From positions 124,001 through 188,000 of the forward strand of contig QEYB01001327.1 of the NCBI GenBank assembly GCA_017562135.1: a stretch of 64,000 nt of DNA, given 5' to 3'. The notes beneath the pieces are model-generated. The model was not told where the DNA came from. It saw only the letters and a program-made list of their open reading frames with translations, and did no database searches. Positions 25,314 through 43,377 of the stretch are shown here, piece by piece. Both the position numbers and the translations under genes were made by a program. Within the stretch, counting starts at the first letter, position 1. The number at the start of each line of letters is the position of its first letter. The stretch comes from Dipylidium caninum (lineage: Eukaryota > Platyhelminthes > Cestoda > Cyclophyllidea > Dipylidiidae).

Positions 25314-28300
25314 TCTTTTGCCTTTGTTATTGTCACTACCTAGTTAGTTGACCGTCATCAGGATGTCCAAGTTGAGGGAGAAGGGGGAAAGCGCAGTCAA
25401 GAAATAACATTTTTGGTGGACAGAGAGGACAGCTGTGTTTTTCCACACACAGAACAAATCATCCTACACATCGACCTATCTCCTACAACTAGAATGACTT
25501 TCTGACCGTGTAGAGGTCAACCAAACCCCTGACAACGCCTGTCAACATATTTCTCAAATTTCGGGTTTTAATCCGAGAGAATTTAGTATTAATGACTCTT
25601 GTTTGACCTCGTAGATAACCGACAAACATATTCCTTCAGTTGAAAGCTTTCCCAGCCTTCCTACATCTTCCAGCTTACCCAAATGCGAGAGGGACAAGCT
25701 GCGCTGAGAAGAGTTTTTCACATGAATGTCATTACCCCGCTCCCCTTCGTGTGTATCCACAGTTCCACGGGGGATTTCCTTTCGCACAGCGTGTGCCCTA
25801 TTCCTTAACCATAATTCGATCAACAAGAGATGACGAAATTAAGGCTCCAACACACGGAGAGAGGCATTTGTTTCTCTTAGGCGCAATGCAAGTTGCTAGC
25901 CCCAGAAAGGGCGTTTTAACGCGTGTAAGAGAGTGTAGATACCACGGAAACGCCCTCATTGTGGTATGAAAATAAAATGGGGACCAGTGTTTAGTCATCG
26001 AAACCTACGATGACACGAGAACTGCGTCAGCGGTGTAAACGACGTGGATTGTTTGAATGTACCTCTACTCAAGTCGAGATGGCAAACAGTAAAAAAACAC
26101 AGTGTGACTGAGCGAAATACACCGCATTGTTAAATAAGGCTAACACGTCCCTTGCGCCTCTAAAAAAATGCATCTTCAAAACAAATGAAAAATGTGAGAA
26201 TGACACTCGATACTCCCACCGGTCAAGTGAAGGGTAGAGAAGACGTCTGACAGGATTGGCATTAGAGAGGCCTAAAACTCTTTCGCAATTTTCGAAATTT
26301 TGCCAAAGTGTGCATTTTCTAATAATTTGTGCGATCACGTGAGATTTCTCACTTTCATTAGAAGGAATTATTCTGATCGTTTCAGTAGTACAAAAGGTAA
26401 GTGTGTGTGAGCGGTAGCAAAAGGCGCCACAGGCCTCCTCAACTAGGCAGGCTACTTCAGTTATCCACGTTTTTGCAGCATGATTGAAATTAGCCGGTGT
26501 GAAAAAAAAGAAGAAATTTGTCTGCCTCCATGTTTGTGCATACACACAAAACTGACTCGATCGCTTGTTCTCCGAGGTTATCGTGAAAGCGTCATCAATA
26601 CCTGCGCCTTACAAAAGTACGAGGTAGTACTTTCACGGGAGATTAAATTATCACGATGTCGTTAAAAGATAATCAAATCTGGGAAGAGAATTTTGTGAAC
26701 TTTTTTGATGATAAGTGGAAATAGATTTGTCCTATTAGAGCAGGCATTTAGCTTTTAGTTAGGTGATGAGTAATTGGGGCAGGATACATTTCGAGATAAA
26801 GGGAGGTTGTTCAGGTCAAAACGGGAATCGTAATAACTTATATCAGGTTGATGTGGAAAGCGTGTTAAAGATTGCAAAATGATTGTACCTTTTCACGCAG
26901 CTCCTATTATAGCTTAACAACAAACACCCACGAGAAGCGATATGCGAACAGGATGATTTACCGTCTCTACCGACTGGAAATAGTTGAGACATCCACCGTG
27001 GCTCGGTTGTTTCGCGGTGCTCTGACATTCGTCTACGAGAACGTCAGTGAGAAACGCGGAATGGCGGCGTCCTATGGGAGTCAGGCACGAGGTCTTTGAA
27101 TGCCTGTGTTAGATTGAACACCAACGTACAGGGGTTGAATAAAACTTGGCAATAGCGGTTGTTTTACCAGACTGTCTACCGTCTTCTGCGGATACCAAGG
27201 AGTGCTCGAGAAGTCAAACTGTTATTTCTTCAACCAAACCCCGCCCCCGCCCCCCCTCCCTCTACAATCACTATGCATCGTAAAAATTATCTTAAACGTT
27301 TGCTGTCACCAAAATGACCTTGGGGGGGAGAAGACTATCAGCCAAAAGTTACTTAATTTCAACTAAAACTGCTCGTCAGAGTAGGCGGTGATGACCGAGC
27401 ACTCCCATCAGCGAGTCAGTAGCCCTTTTAGGTAACGTGTTTTCTGCAGAAATGTGACAATTTGGTTCAGCCGCGATGTCACTTCACGCACTCAGCATGT
27501 GACATGAGTTAGACCGATTCATCGGATTAACCGGGAGTCAATTGTGATGAAATTTGTTACAGACCAAACTTTTTCTCCACATAATCCTACAACCATGACT
27601 GCGTTTATCGACTCAAGGCGAAGAAATGAAGTAATGCGACAAATCTAATGTTATAGCAGTTTACCGGCCTCCTGTTCAGTGAACAGGAATGAAGTTAAAG
27701 CGTTAGAGAAGTGGATGAAATTGTTGCTGATGCAGTACATTCTGATGCGAAGGTAAACATCTACCAAGTAGTAAAACCCGTCTATAGTAGCTTGAGGCAA
27801 ATGAAATGGGCGCGATTGCCGAGGCTCACAAATTTCACGGATCAATTCTGAAGTGAACTTCAAAAAAGGTGATAACGGCTGCAATGGTGCCGACTTTGGA
27901 GGTGGTTTGAAAAACGTGCAAGGGGAATTCGCGTATGTAGTTAGTCGAGGTAGCCAGCTTATTGTGTCTAATCGTGGCCGCCTACAGTGTACCCATTAGA
28001 GCTGACAAGCAATGAAAGAATGACAGCGAGAGATGGCGAAAGAGGGCTGACCACCAGAAGGTCGGTACATACGCGGTACGGCACGCAAAAAAACCATCTG
28101 GCAGCCTCTCTTTTAAAGAGTCGGTACACAGTCAAGAGCCATCAAGTTAGACGCGAAACACAACCACCAGATAGTTGGACATTCACGAAGACGAACACTG
28201 ACTGTGAAATTACTGGGCCATGATGAATGCTTAAAGTATTTTATTTGATACAGACGGCAAGTCACATTACCCGCAAGTGCTTGTTCGTAGGCTAACATAG

Positions 28301-31300
28301 AGAGTTGGTCAGAAGAAGTGATCACTTTTTAATTCTTAACGCATTTTCCACATCAACTTGGTATGCGTAACTGGGGTTCCCATTTTGGCCTGAACATCCC
28401 GCCCATTGGAATTCAATAAATATACCTAACTTCCCCATGTTCAGTGTAATTTGTCTCGAGAAGTTCACGTGGCGAAAATCACACATCCAAACACCCGGAA
28501 GGAGTTTTTACGTGAGGCCAATCCCGAGTTGCTAAGACTGAAAAATCACTAATCGGCGTCAATTGCCATGACAGCCTTTCGACACCCCCAGCTGTGGACG
28601 TACACGAAGTTGTCCTAATCCGCCGTGAAGCATGATGATTACTTCACTGTGACCTACCTAATGCGCCTAGCGTTACGTCTGTGACTTACAAAATGCGCGT
28701 ACAGTCATCGTGACAGTTTGAAGACGCGTGACTGTCGTAGGCCTGTGAACCGCATTAATTCGCCAGATGTCACTGCGGATTCAAACATGTCAGTTGTTTA
28801 GATTCGCAGGTAGGCAAATCCGACCTATTCGTCACGATAAGAGTGGTTCAGGCCAATCATCAAAGAGTTACCTCATCACCATTGACTCGGGGATATCGGA
28901 GGTCGAGGCCCCTGTTAATCCGCAGGTTGTCACAGCCTCGATAGTAAAATTCTAACCGATTTCAGCATCCAGATCATCCCATGCATCCATACTATTTGCG
29001 AGATGGAGAGGAGAAGCGAGATTGTGGACGCATCAGACCTTTTGCGCCTGCCGGTACGTAGACGGCTTGTGAAAGTCAGGAGACGCGTCCGCCAAGAATT
29101 CTCCCACCGAGTTCGATAAGGCGATCAAAATGAATGCCATTTCAATTATAACAACTGATGAATAAACACATTTAACTCATTTCAACCTACTTGAAATCAT
29201 GTGACACAAGAAACGCGAACCTTAAAAGTTGTGTTATCGAGTCAGCAATCCTCGCTGCGACTGACCTAATTCAAGTCGTGTCGTTTCGCAAAACTGGAAT
29301 AATGTTACAAGCCATTGTGTTTGCTGACCTCCCACTCCATTAGATGGTGCACATGAATTGACTGCCGATGACGTATGTCAATTAGGCTAATTATCGAGAT
29401 CATCATAGCCAGCTATTACCATAAACACACGCGAAAGAGGGGGAAAGGGAGAGTTAAATACGCCTGCTTGGTTCACCGAATCGACGTCACGAGACGGAAA
29501 GAAATAAGAACTCTCTCACCGCATCTTCTTTCCTCGAAGGAGGCTGTTATGTCGCCAAGTGCTCTGCTCCAAGACATCGCATCGAATTGGGGCCACTTCC
29601 GGGTATCAGGGGCAACGTGACCCGCGAAAGAACATCTATCCCTACCTTTCTCGTTTGGGTTAAACACATCGCAAGTTACTAGCACCGCGAGAGACATCAA
29701 TTGGAGGTGTTAAAAGGTTTTGTTTTTTGACAGCTGAAAATAACCGTTAGTAAACTGCGCTGGTGATTGAAAGATCCGAGCCACCAGCGTATCACACGTA
29801 ATCAATCACACTTGAGGCGGGTGTACTCCAAGCACTGTAATTTAGCAACTCGACAACGCAGAAAGCAAGCGAATCGAGGATGGAATCTTTCTTTGTCACA
29901 TTTTTTTGCATCCTAGCGCCAGATCTGACAACCGATGAGCAACTACTTGAGTCAAGTCGCGGAGGCGGCTGTTTCGCGGTCTTACCGTATAAGAAATGTT
30001 AGCATCATAACTGCGCCATAACCGCGTAGCCAAAATTAAGGTAATGAAGTAGGTCATCCAGCAACACCAAGACGCAGAAAATCAACGCAAGTCCAACTGC
30101 AAACGCCAATAACTGATCGGGAAGGAGATGAGACTTCGGACCTTCGTGACAGCAAATGAAGTGTTATTTGACGTTCGTATCTACCTGTTCGGATGAAGAC
30201 CTCTTTAGAGCTTTAAGACTGTAACATTCCAAACCCAGATCTCGCCTCATTTTACGGGTTTATTACAGAGAAATAATTCTAGATAAGACCAGACGTGAGT
30301 ACATACCCCCGCTTCGACTCGTATCTTGACACTCTACCAGAAAGCCGTCTGAATCCAATAGTAGACATTAAGGCGTCCCATGGAACGACATCCCCTGACC
30401 TTAGTTTGCTGGCCCAGAGAAGGTAGCGTAACAACCCTCGGCGGCACAACAGGTAGCTCAGGCTCAAGGCAGACAGGTCACACCTGCAGGCAAACAAGCC
30501 ACGGTAATCAAGAGCAACGTACCGTGTATGAAGAGGTAACTTAACGCATTTGTCCACGAAAAAATATCGGAGCCAAGTATGTTAATAACTAAGGTATGAT
30601 ATTGGAAAACTGTTTATGCTGGCACTAGGCCACACCCAGTCAATCCATTCCTCGTGGTCTACTTTTTACGACTATCGCAATCAAATCTGTCATTAAAATG
30701 GCACTTTCAGCAGTCGACTGCAGATAAACTAATCAACCACAAAGACAAGCAAGGCAAGAGAAAGAGGTAGTTGGTAAGACCAAATTAAGCTGAAGAAAGC
30801 TCAAGAGTCCACAAATTCGTAAGCTTTTCATATTTCCCCAGAACTGTTTGGGCAAGCTCGAACCGTGGCACCTACACATACATGCCCACGAATACGAATA
30901 ATGGGATGGATCTGTTATCACAGAAAAATAATAGTTTTAATTGCAGGTATGAGGAACGGACAGGTTAGCCGCTAAGTGGCGGACCAAGGACGAGCGTACT
31001 CACAACGCACGCGCGAAGAAAGTGAATGGGAGGGCTGGCCCTTCGCAAGAAGAACTGAAGAAGAAGTGTCTCCCTTTTTTGCCTACATTCTCTCCACAGC
31101 TAACAACGCACTCATTGACAGATAGAGGAACCGAAGGCAAGCAGAGGAAACGGAGTAGACAGGCCCGTTGGTACAGATGGTTGGTTTTGAGTAGAAACAC
31201 ACAAGAGCGAACAGTAGTGCAGAGCAGTTGCAATATGTACAGAGATTCAGGTAGAGAAGAAAAATCCACGCGATGACGAACTGGGCAGTCGGCAAAGCCA

Positions 31301-31617
31301 ACATTATAAAACAAAAGTCTATTTGGGCAGAGTAGGAGAGTTAAATGTACGGATATATGAGTGACTGAGTTAAACCGAAGAAAGACTCCAAGACGGAAAA
31401 GTGGGAAATGAACAGATTCTGATGTCTAAGGGTGATATTCTTCCTCTTTGTGAAAACTGCTCTTTTTAGAGGCGCGAACTAACGGAAGTTTGTAGGTGCC
31501 AAATCCAGGGAAACTATGCACGGCGAGATGGAATTGGGAAGGTGGAAAGGCAAGGTAATGTTGAAATGGAGGGAGGCATGGCTAAAACATCATGAAGAGT
31601 GAAGATGACCATGAAGG
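25314..31617. other. Long gene-less stretch upstream of SRPK 3' end
   Basis: Several minus-strand frames of 60-160 codons occur (for example 26069-26545 and 27651-27884), none with a recognisable domain or paired splice sites. A C-rich tract lies at 27239-27262. The final few hundred bases should hold the SRPK 3' untranslated region; no canonical AATAAA is obvious on the minus strand close to the stop. Confidence 0.4.
27239..27262 (-). other. Potential G-quadruplex tract
   Basis: The plus strand is nearly pure C. The minus strand reads four or more runs of three to seven G separated by one base, which meets the usual G-quadruplex pattern. No gene context links it to regulation. Confidence 0.5.
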
Positions 31618-37342
<5,725 letters not shown>

Positions 37343-39200
37343 TGTGTCTGACTTTACAACAAACACTACAACTCAAGGTATGTTTTGTTGTTGATAATCG
37401 AAAATGTCAAAATTGTGTTATTAAGCCGAAGGACACAACACCTTCATGCCAATAAAAACTACGGAGGTATTAATACAAATCAGTAAAAGAAGCCCGCTAA
37501 GTTATTAAAACAAAAGTGATTATTACACAAAGGGACTATTTTGCTGCGTTATCAAAGAAATTTTTCTTCTATGCCTCAATAATTTTGATATTCAGTTATT
37601 CCCTCACCGTCAACAGTACAAGTGTGAAATGTGAATTTACACGGATTTTTGTTTTGAAGGTATACGTAGACAACTGTCTTGTTTTAAAGACGTTAAATCT
37701 TTATAGAAGAAAAGCATAGCACCTTTCAAGAGACTCACGCATTGTGTGAAAATCGCTCTCGATTTGGCGATACATAATATATGCATTTATAAACCATGCA
37801 TACAACTGGGAAGGCGGATGGATTTGATTTCGACGGTGGTGTAATGAAAATTGTCGCGAACTAAGTAAACAACGCTCAGGTTGCCATTATTTTCAATGAC
37901 CTATTCTCCTCTTTAAAAGAATAGAGAAAAAGTGAAATAAATGACATTTTTTTAATCATACAGCTGTTCTTATCAAGATTTCTTTAGCTTGCTCACATTA
38001 TTAATCAAAATACGTATAAATTCTGGAGGCGGATGTGAAAACTGAATTAGACTTCATTTTTTGGTCTAAATGTTTGCTTTTTCTTTGACGAATATGGCTC
38101 TTTCTTGGCAGGCTACGGCAATCAATTTTGGTATCGTATAATTATTAAAACTATCGCTGAATGCCCAAAGCGAGACATTCTTTTCCGTGTGATCTTGAAC
38201 GAGATATCAAAATCCGTTCATCGGGTTATTCAATAACTCAATCGCTCAACATTTTACGCAATTGATTATCATTCGAACGAGATCCGATGTGAGTGTACCA
38301 CCTGTATAAAGTGCGCTATATGAATTTCTTCGTTTTTTAGATACCTTTCATCAATTTTTGTGTTCATACTGAGTGTTCCTGGACATCATACGACTTGTTT
38401 AAGTTAAAAAACTAACTCAGCAAAGATTATTTTTAATGTCAAACAACTCTAAGCATGATACGTAGGCAACACTGCAAAGAACCATGTTGCCTTCCAATAT
38501 TTTTTTACTTATGAGTAGCTGGTCTTCGTCGGTAACTTTTACTTGCCTTTAATCGTCTTTAGAATGTGTGGAGGTTAGTTTAATTTATAAGGATAGACAC
38601 GATTTCTTAATAACAACTCTTGGAGAAGCACGTGAACGAAGAGCACATGTTGCAGCTATCTTTGTTTTGTGCGCTCAGTGACTCGGCAACAATGTTGAAC
38701 CGCATTCGATTTTGGCCTGGGCTTTGTGTCGCTTGGTTTTGTAAATGCTTTGATCTTATAAGAAACTCATTTCGTGCTTACTGCACTTCCTGCTTTCTTA
38801 CAAAATATTTCTGTTTCATCGACACAACAACCGATCCACCGCTAATGTGTCCCGTGATAGGTCACCACTGGATTCTCTCTAACATTCGTTTGAGAGCATA
38901 GTCACCTTTGCACTATATAGTGCACAGACCCATTGATGGTCAGCTAATCAGCCCCAGTTTCAATTACATATGATATTTTGTCTCCTTAAGTTCCTAGTAT
39001 AAGATTGCTGTGCTTTCCTATAATTTTTAAACCTGTTAAATTGGTGATCTATTTGCAGAGCTGATCACTTGATATTTCCGCGAGATGTTTTAGGCATTTC
39101 GAATGCTTTAGTATTGCCATTATCGGAGAGTTTTTACATGTTTCTACGTCTATTTAATAACTTTGTTTTTAAAGCAATTTTTTTATGTCTCTCAGTCTCC
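37343..39200. promoter_or_regulatory. Divergent intergenic region between SRPK and WDR92
   Basis: The two genes start 1.86 kb apart on opposite strands, so both promoters and 5' untranslated regions must lie here. The sequence is AT-rich. I see no definite TATA box, and the short frames inside are not credible genes. An untranslated first exon for either gene is possible. Confidence 0.45.
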
Positions 39201-40389
39201 ATGGATAAACCTCAAATTATTGGTCACCTACATAAATCTCTAAATTACACACTTTTCGACTGCAAATGGCTTCCAGTCAGTTCCAAATTCGTTGTGGTTG
39301 GCTCCAACCCCCGCGACACTGGACAAATCCAAATTTACGACGTCACAGCCACCGATCTCAAGCTTGTCTTGGAAGTGCGTCGTTTGTTTATCAGTTGCAT
39401 TTGTCTCCCATGAGTAGTAATTTTTTTTCGCCCAGGCTGAGAAGTCGAAGTCCTACAAATGCTGCACTTTTGGGGCTGCTCGTCTTCCCAACGCCCACTT
39501 GGCCACGGGTGCCTTTGACGGCCGAATGGCTATATGGGATCTTGGAGATGGAGGTCGCTTAGAAGCCCCGCTCTACGCCGTTCAAGCTCACGGAGAGATA
39601 ATTAACGCGATTGATGGTGTTGGTGGGTTGGGAATTGGTGAGGGAGCTCCCGAAATCGCCACAGGCTCACGTGATGGTAGTGTGAAAGTTTGGGATCCTC
39701 GTCAACCAAAAAGCCCCGTAGTCACTATGGCTCCCGATGAAGAAAAGAGTCACGGTGATGGGCCAGGTGAGAGTCCACGTGACTGCTGGACTCTGGCTTT
39801 CGGCCACGCTTACAACGTCCATGATCGTTGCCTCGTGGCTGGATATGATAACGGGGATATTAAACTTTTTGATCTCCGGGCTACACGTGTACGATGGGAG
39901 ACCAATTTGCGGAATGGTATTTGCTCAATAGAGTTTGATCGCAAGGATATAGAGATGAATAAACTAGTAGTAACGACATTAGAGTCGAAGATTCACGTTT
40001 TTGATATGCGAACACAACATCCACAACGAGGATTTGCCTTATTGACAGAGAAAGCTCATGAGTCGACAGTTTGGCAAGTGCGACATTTGCCTCAACAGCG
40101 TGACATCTTTATGACCACTGGAGGGAATGGATCGCTCTACTTGTGGAAGTATCACTACCCGGTCAAACGTCAAAGAATGGTAAAAATGATGTCAGAGGAC
40201 GCAGAAGGAAAGGAAACAGAAGTGGCTGAAGGGGTAATGGGTAAAATTGATTTGCTACAGAATATCACCTTGGCCTCTCAACCTATCGCCAGCTTGGATT
40301 GGTGCAGGGAAAAAATGGGACTTGCGGTGTGTGTCGGATTTGATCAGGCACTCAGACTCCTCATTGTGACAAAACTGAATCGGGTGTAA
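39201..40389 (+). CDS. WD repeat protein WDR92 / DNAAF10 (Monad)
   Basis: WDR92 is a cytoplasmic WD40 co-chaperone that works with the R2TP/prefoldin-like complex in assembling axonemal dynein arms. Two exons, 39201-39374 and 39436-40389, are split by a 61-nt intron (GTGCGT to CAG) and give 375 residues, close to the ~357 of human WDR92. The start [17 protein letters not shown] and the following [13 protein letters not shown] are typical of the family. WD-type strands recur through the protein, for example the MAIWDL, VKVWDPR, IKLFDLR, HVFDMR and LYLWKYHYP segments, consistent with a seven-bladed propeller. The end fits the family's last blade. The initiator is the first in-frame ATG after an upstream pyrimidine-rich tract. 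The gene faces Sec15 tail to tail. Confidence 0.95.
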
Positions 40390-42741
40390 CGAACCCAATT
40401 CTCCCGTACCTCTCACTGTTTTTGTAAATATTCGAACTTTTGCATTTAACGACTTGTTGTCTTCAAGTAATACTTAAGTTTATTTGTGACACCTTTTGTT
40501 GGTTTTGTCTTTTGTTATGAAAGCAACCTTGGAAAATTATTCGTCAGGTTTTGCTTAATGATCAGTGTGCAAATTATTTCTGCTCATTAGCACTTTGGCA
40601 TTGGTTGTCCACTGGTGCAGTGGAAAATTGACTACCATATTCCTAGCGGCGTAGCAACTGCTTTCGCACCAACGGTCTACACAAGTGGTGCATACGATTA
40701 GACGAAAAAACAAGTCAGTAACATCGAAGAAGGTGTTAGTATTGCTCAAAGATATCTTAGGTGTGCGGTTTCTCACAATTGTTTTTTCTTCAGGCACGTC
40801 TGGGAAGTTTTAGGTTTAAAGATCCCATTCTTGGCTTTTTTTATCTGATAGAAATGTCACTTCACAAATCAACTTAATCTAGTATCTTTTTTATCCTTTG
40901 TCACAGCCACACAAGCCTAATCTAGCGACTCTGTTTCGTCCATTTTCTTTGCTTATTGACCTAGACACCGACAACATGGCAATTGTCAAAGTGATAACTA
41001 GGGTTTGACATAATTTGACTTTTCCCCTACAAATGAGGAAGCTTGCTTAGTCACCTAGTGGTGTTTCTAACAAATTTGGTTCCCATAAAGCGCGGGCTTA
41101 AAGTATATTACATCTGCGTCTCTCTTTCGTGAGTCTTCGTGACCTAATTACCACCTTGTTAAAACGGCTTCGGTGGATTCTCTGGTTTAAAGCAAATGTA
41201 GCCTTGCATCCGTTAAAGCATCACATATGTTTACCTGTACAAATTATTTTCAAGGTCAAAATGAGCCAGAAGACCAAAAGTGCAATGCATTTGAACAGCG
41301 TTATTATCTCTCTACAATTTGTGTGATCTACTTATTATCAAACAGGTAAAATGTTATTTGAATTGCTTTTAGTTTACTATGTTGGGAATCGGAGCATATA
41401 AGTGGGGTTGTGCGTAACACTCGTAGAGTTACTACTGCAAGCAACAATCTTCCTTAAGGCACGTCGGAAATATTTCATATGAGACTTTGTTCTTCCAATT
41501 CGCCTATTTATAACAATGGAGTACGATGGGGGAAGGGGGTTATTTTACACACTAAGTAGACTCCTCCTCATTGGTACCTGTCACGCTAAAAGAGAATACC
41601 TCTACCTGCTAGTTTTTTGCCCATTTTCACCTCAAAAGTGCCAATCCGCGGCTATTCACGCATTCTTCATGTGTTGGACTTAGAACTGTTATCCCCAAAA
41701 TGCATTTAAAAAACGTTTCATTTTTGATGTAGAGAGGCGCATTAAAATAGAGGTTGTGATTTATTCAGATCGGTGTGACGTTTTGCGAAATCCGTCGACT
41801 TACACCACCTATTCTGCTGGTAGTTGACGTCGCCTACCGACAGAATTTCTGACAATCGGCAGGTCCTACATACCATTTGCCACGAAACGTAAAAATTATT
41901 AATTTGAGTTAGTTTTATAGGCTCTGCAAGTTAATATAACGAGGTGAAAAACCAAATTCTCCATCTTCTAAGGTAACATATTAGTGACATTTAATATTAC
42001 TAGGTTTTGTCGAATTTAATGAGCTTTCAATAAGCCGGCCAATGCGTTACATTGGATTCCTGTGGGGCGAGTTGCGCAGTTTTCCCGCTGCCGGATTGGT
42101 GCGGTGACTGTTCGCAGAACTCCGTTCTGACTACGATTAAGGAGGAATGAGTCGCAAAGGCATTTGCAAAATTTTCTATTTTTCACTAAGAAAAAGTAAT
42201 GTTCTCCGCGTACATGGATATTATTAAAAATTGCATTACTGTCAGTTTTGGGATGATGTTTTTGCAGCATGTTTTCTGCATCATGTCCACAGTTTCCAAG
42301 ATAACTGATCCGTCTATGATCAGTGCACGTCCAGGCACCCTAGCCAATTTACCAAACATTCCCTCTTAACTCTACTAGGCCCACATCAATTACCAATTGG
42401 CGAGTATTTAACCTTCAAATCACAAATACAGTGATTATGGCCTACTTCCCTCATGGCAGGGAATACAATCACACAATTACTGATTAGTTTGTCATGTTGC
42501 TTTGTTGGAAGAATGATATTCACTTATCATCCATCGGTAGGGGGTAGTTATGATAGATATAAGCGAAAACGCAGTCAGTAGCCATAATCACACTACGAAG
42601 CTACGACGGAAAAGTAAAAGCGAGAAATTCTAATAATCACCACTAAACACTGAACAATTCAAGAGGGAGTAAGAATATGAAGCGTATTTAAGTCTCAATC
42701 TCGGCTTTTTGGACCAGCCACCTTCAATTCAATAGACTCAC
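40390..42741. other. Convergent intergenic region 3' of WDR92
   Basis: It contains the WDR92 3' untranslated region and AT-rich spacer. No canonical AATAAA is evident close to the stop; AT-rich variants occur near 40470. Short frames on both strands lack support. Confidence 0.4.
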
Positions 42742-42961
42742 CATCACCCATGTCCCTGCCGACTCGAGTGAGTAGTTTGGGAATAGACGGATTCTCCAAG
42801 TGCCACATACACCACTAGGTAAATCTCGCGGTAAAATTATTACTTTCATTAGTGGACCCATCTCCGCATGATTAATTAATGTTTCTCGAAACTTGAGCTG
42901 CGCTATGACCCAATTTAAACTCATACAAGAAAAGTAGAAGTAAATGGCATTTTGCTTCCAT
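42742..42961 (-). CDS. Candidate internal exon of an unrecognised gene
   Basis: A 220-bp segment is bounded on the minus strand by an acceptor (pyrimidine-rich, ending ATCAG) and a strong donor GTGAGT. It is open for 73 codons in one frame. It contains Tyr-Phe-Ser-Cys, Leu-Pro-Ser-Gly-Val and Trp-Arg-Ile-Arg-Leu-Phe-Pro-Asn. These can be laid over Tyr-Phe-Asn-Cys, Phe-Pro-Asn-Gly-Val-Trp and Gly-Leu-Phe-Val-Asp-Pro-Asn in the gene at 11.4-12.45 kb, in the same order and with similar spacing. Partner exons were not found. It lies downstream of Sec15, so it is probably separate from that gene. Confidence 0.35.
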
Positions 42962-43377
42962 CTGATCTCGGCGAAGAATAAAAACCGAGTCAAAACATTG
43001 AGAAATCATAGATAAAAATATTGAGTGCACCTTACAATGCATCTCCCAATTAGGGCTCTATGCCCGTTTTATAGTTTCCAACGTAATATTTCACTACGAA
43101 GATTCAGATAATGCTCTCGTCAAGAGTGCCATTCTTCCAACGCTGTGAATATTCGGATTCTGTGAGAACACCCAAATGGAGGCTAGTTTGTAAAATCGCC
43201 ATTCCAGCCACGAAACCATCAATCTTAAGCTATCCATAGGATTTAATTGACCATTTCCAGAATATCACCTCTTTTCATTGTTAACACCAATAAATATAAG
43301 GAGGTGGGAGTATCAAGAATAGATAAGATCAAATATAGAGAACTGCGAGGAGGGAATGGAAAAAAAGGTGAGCCTCT

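Noticed and set aside
26069..26545. 158-codon minus-strand open frame
   Set aside because: It has a poly-Phe start from a T-run and no domain. Splice borders could not be defined and resemblance to the unrecognised family is too weak.
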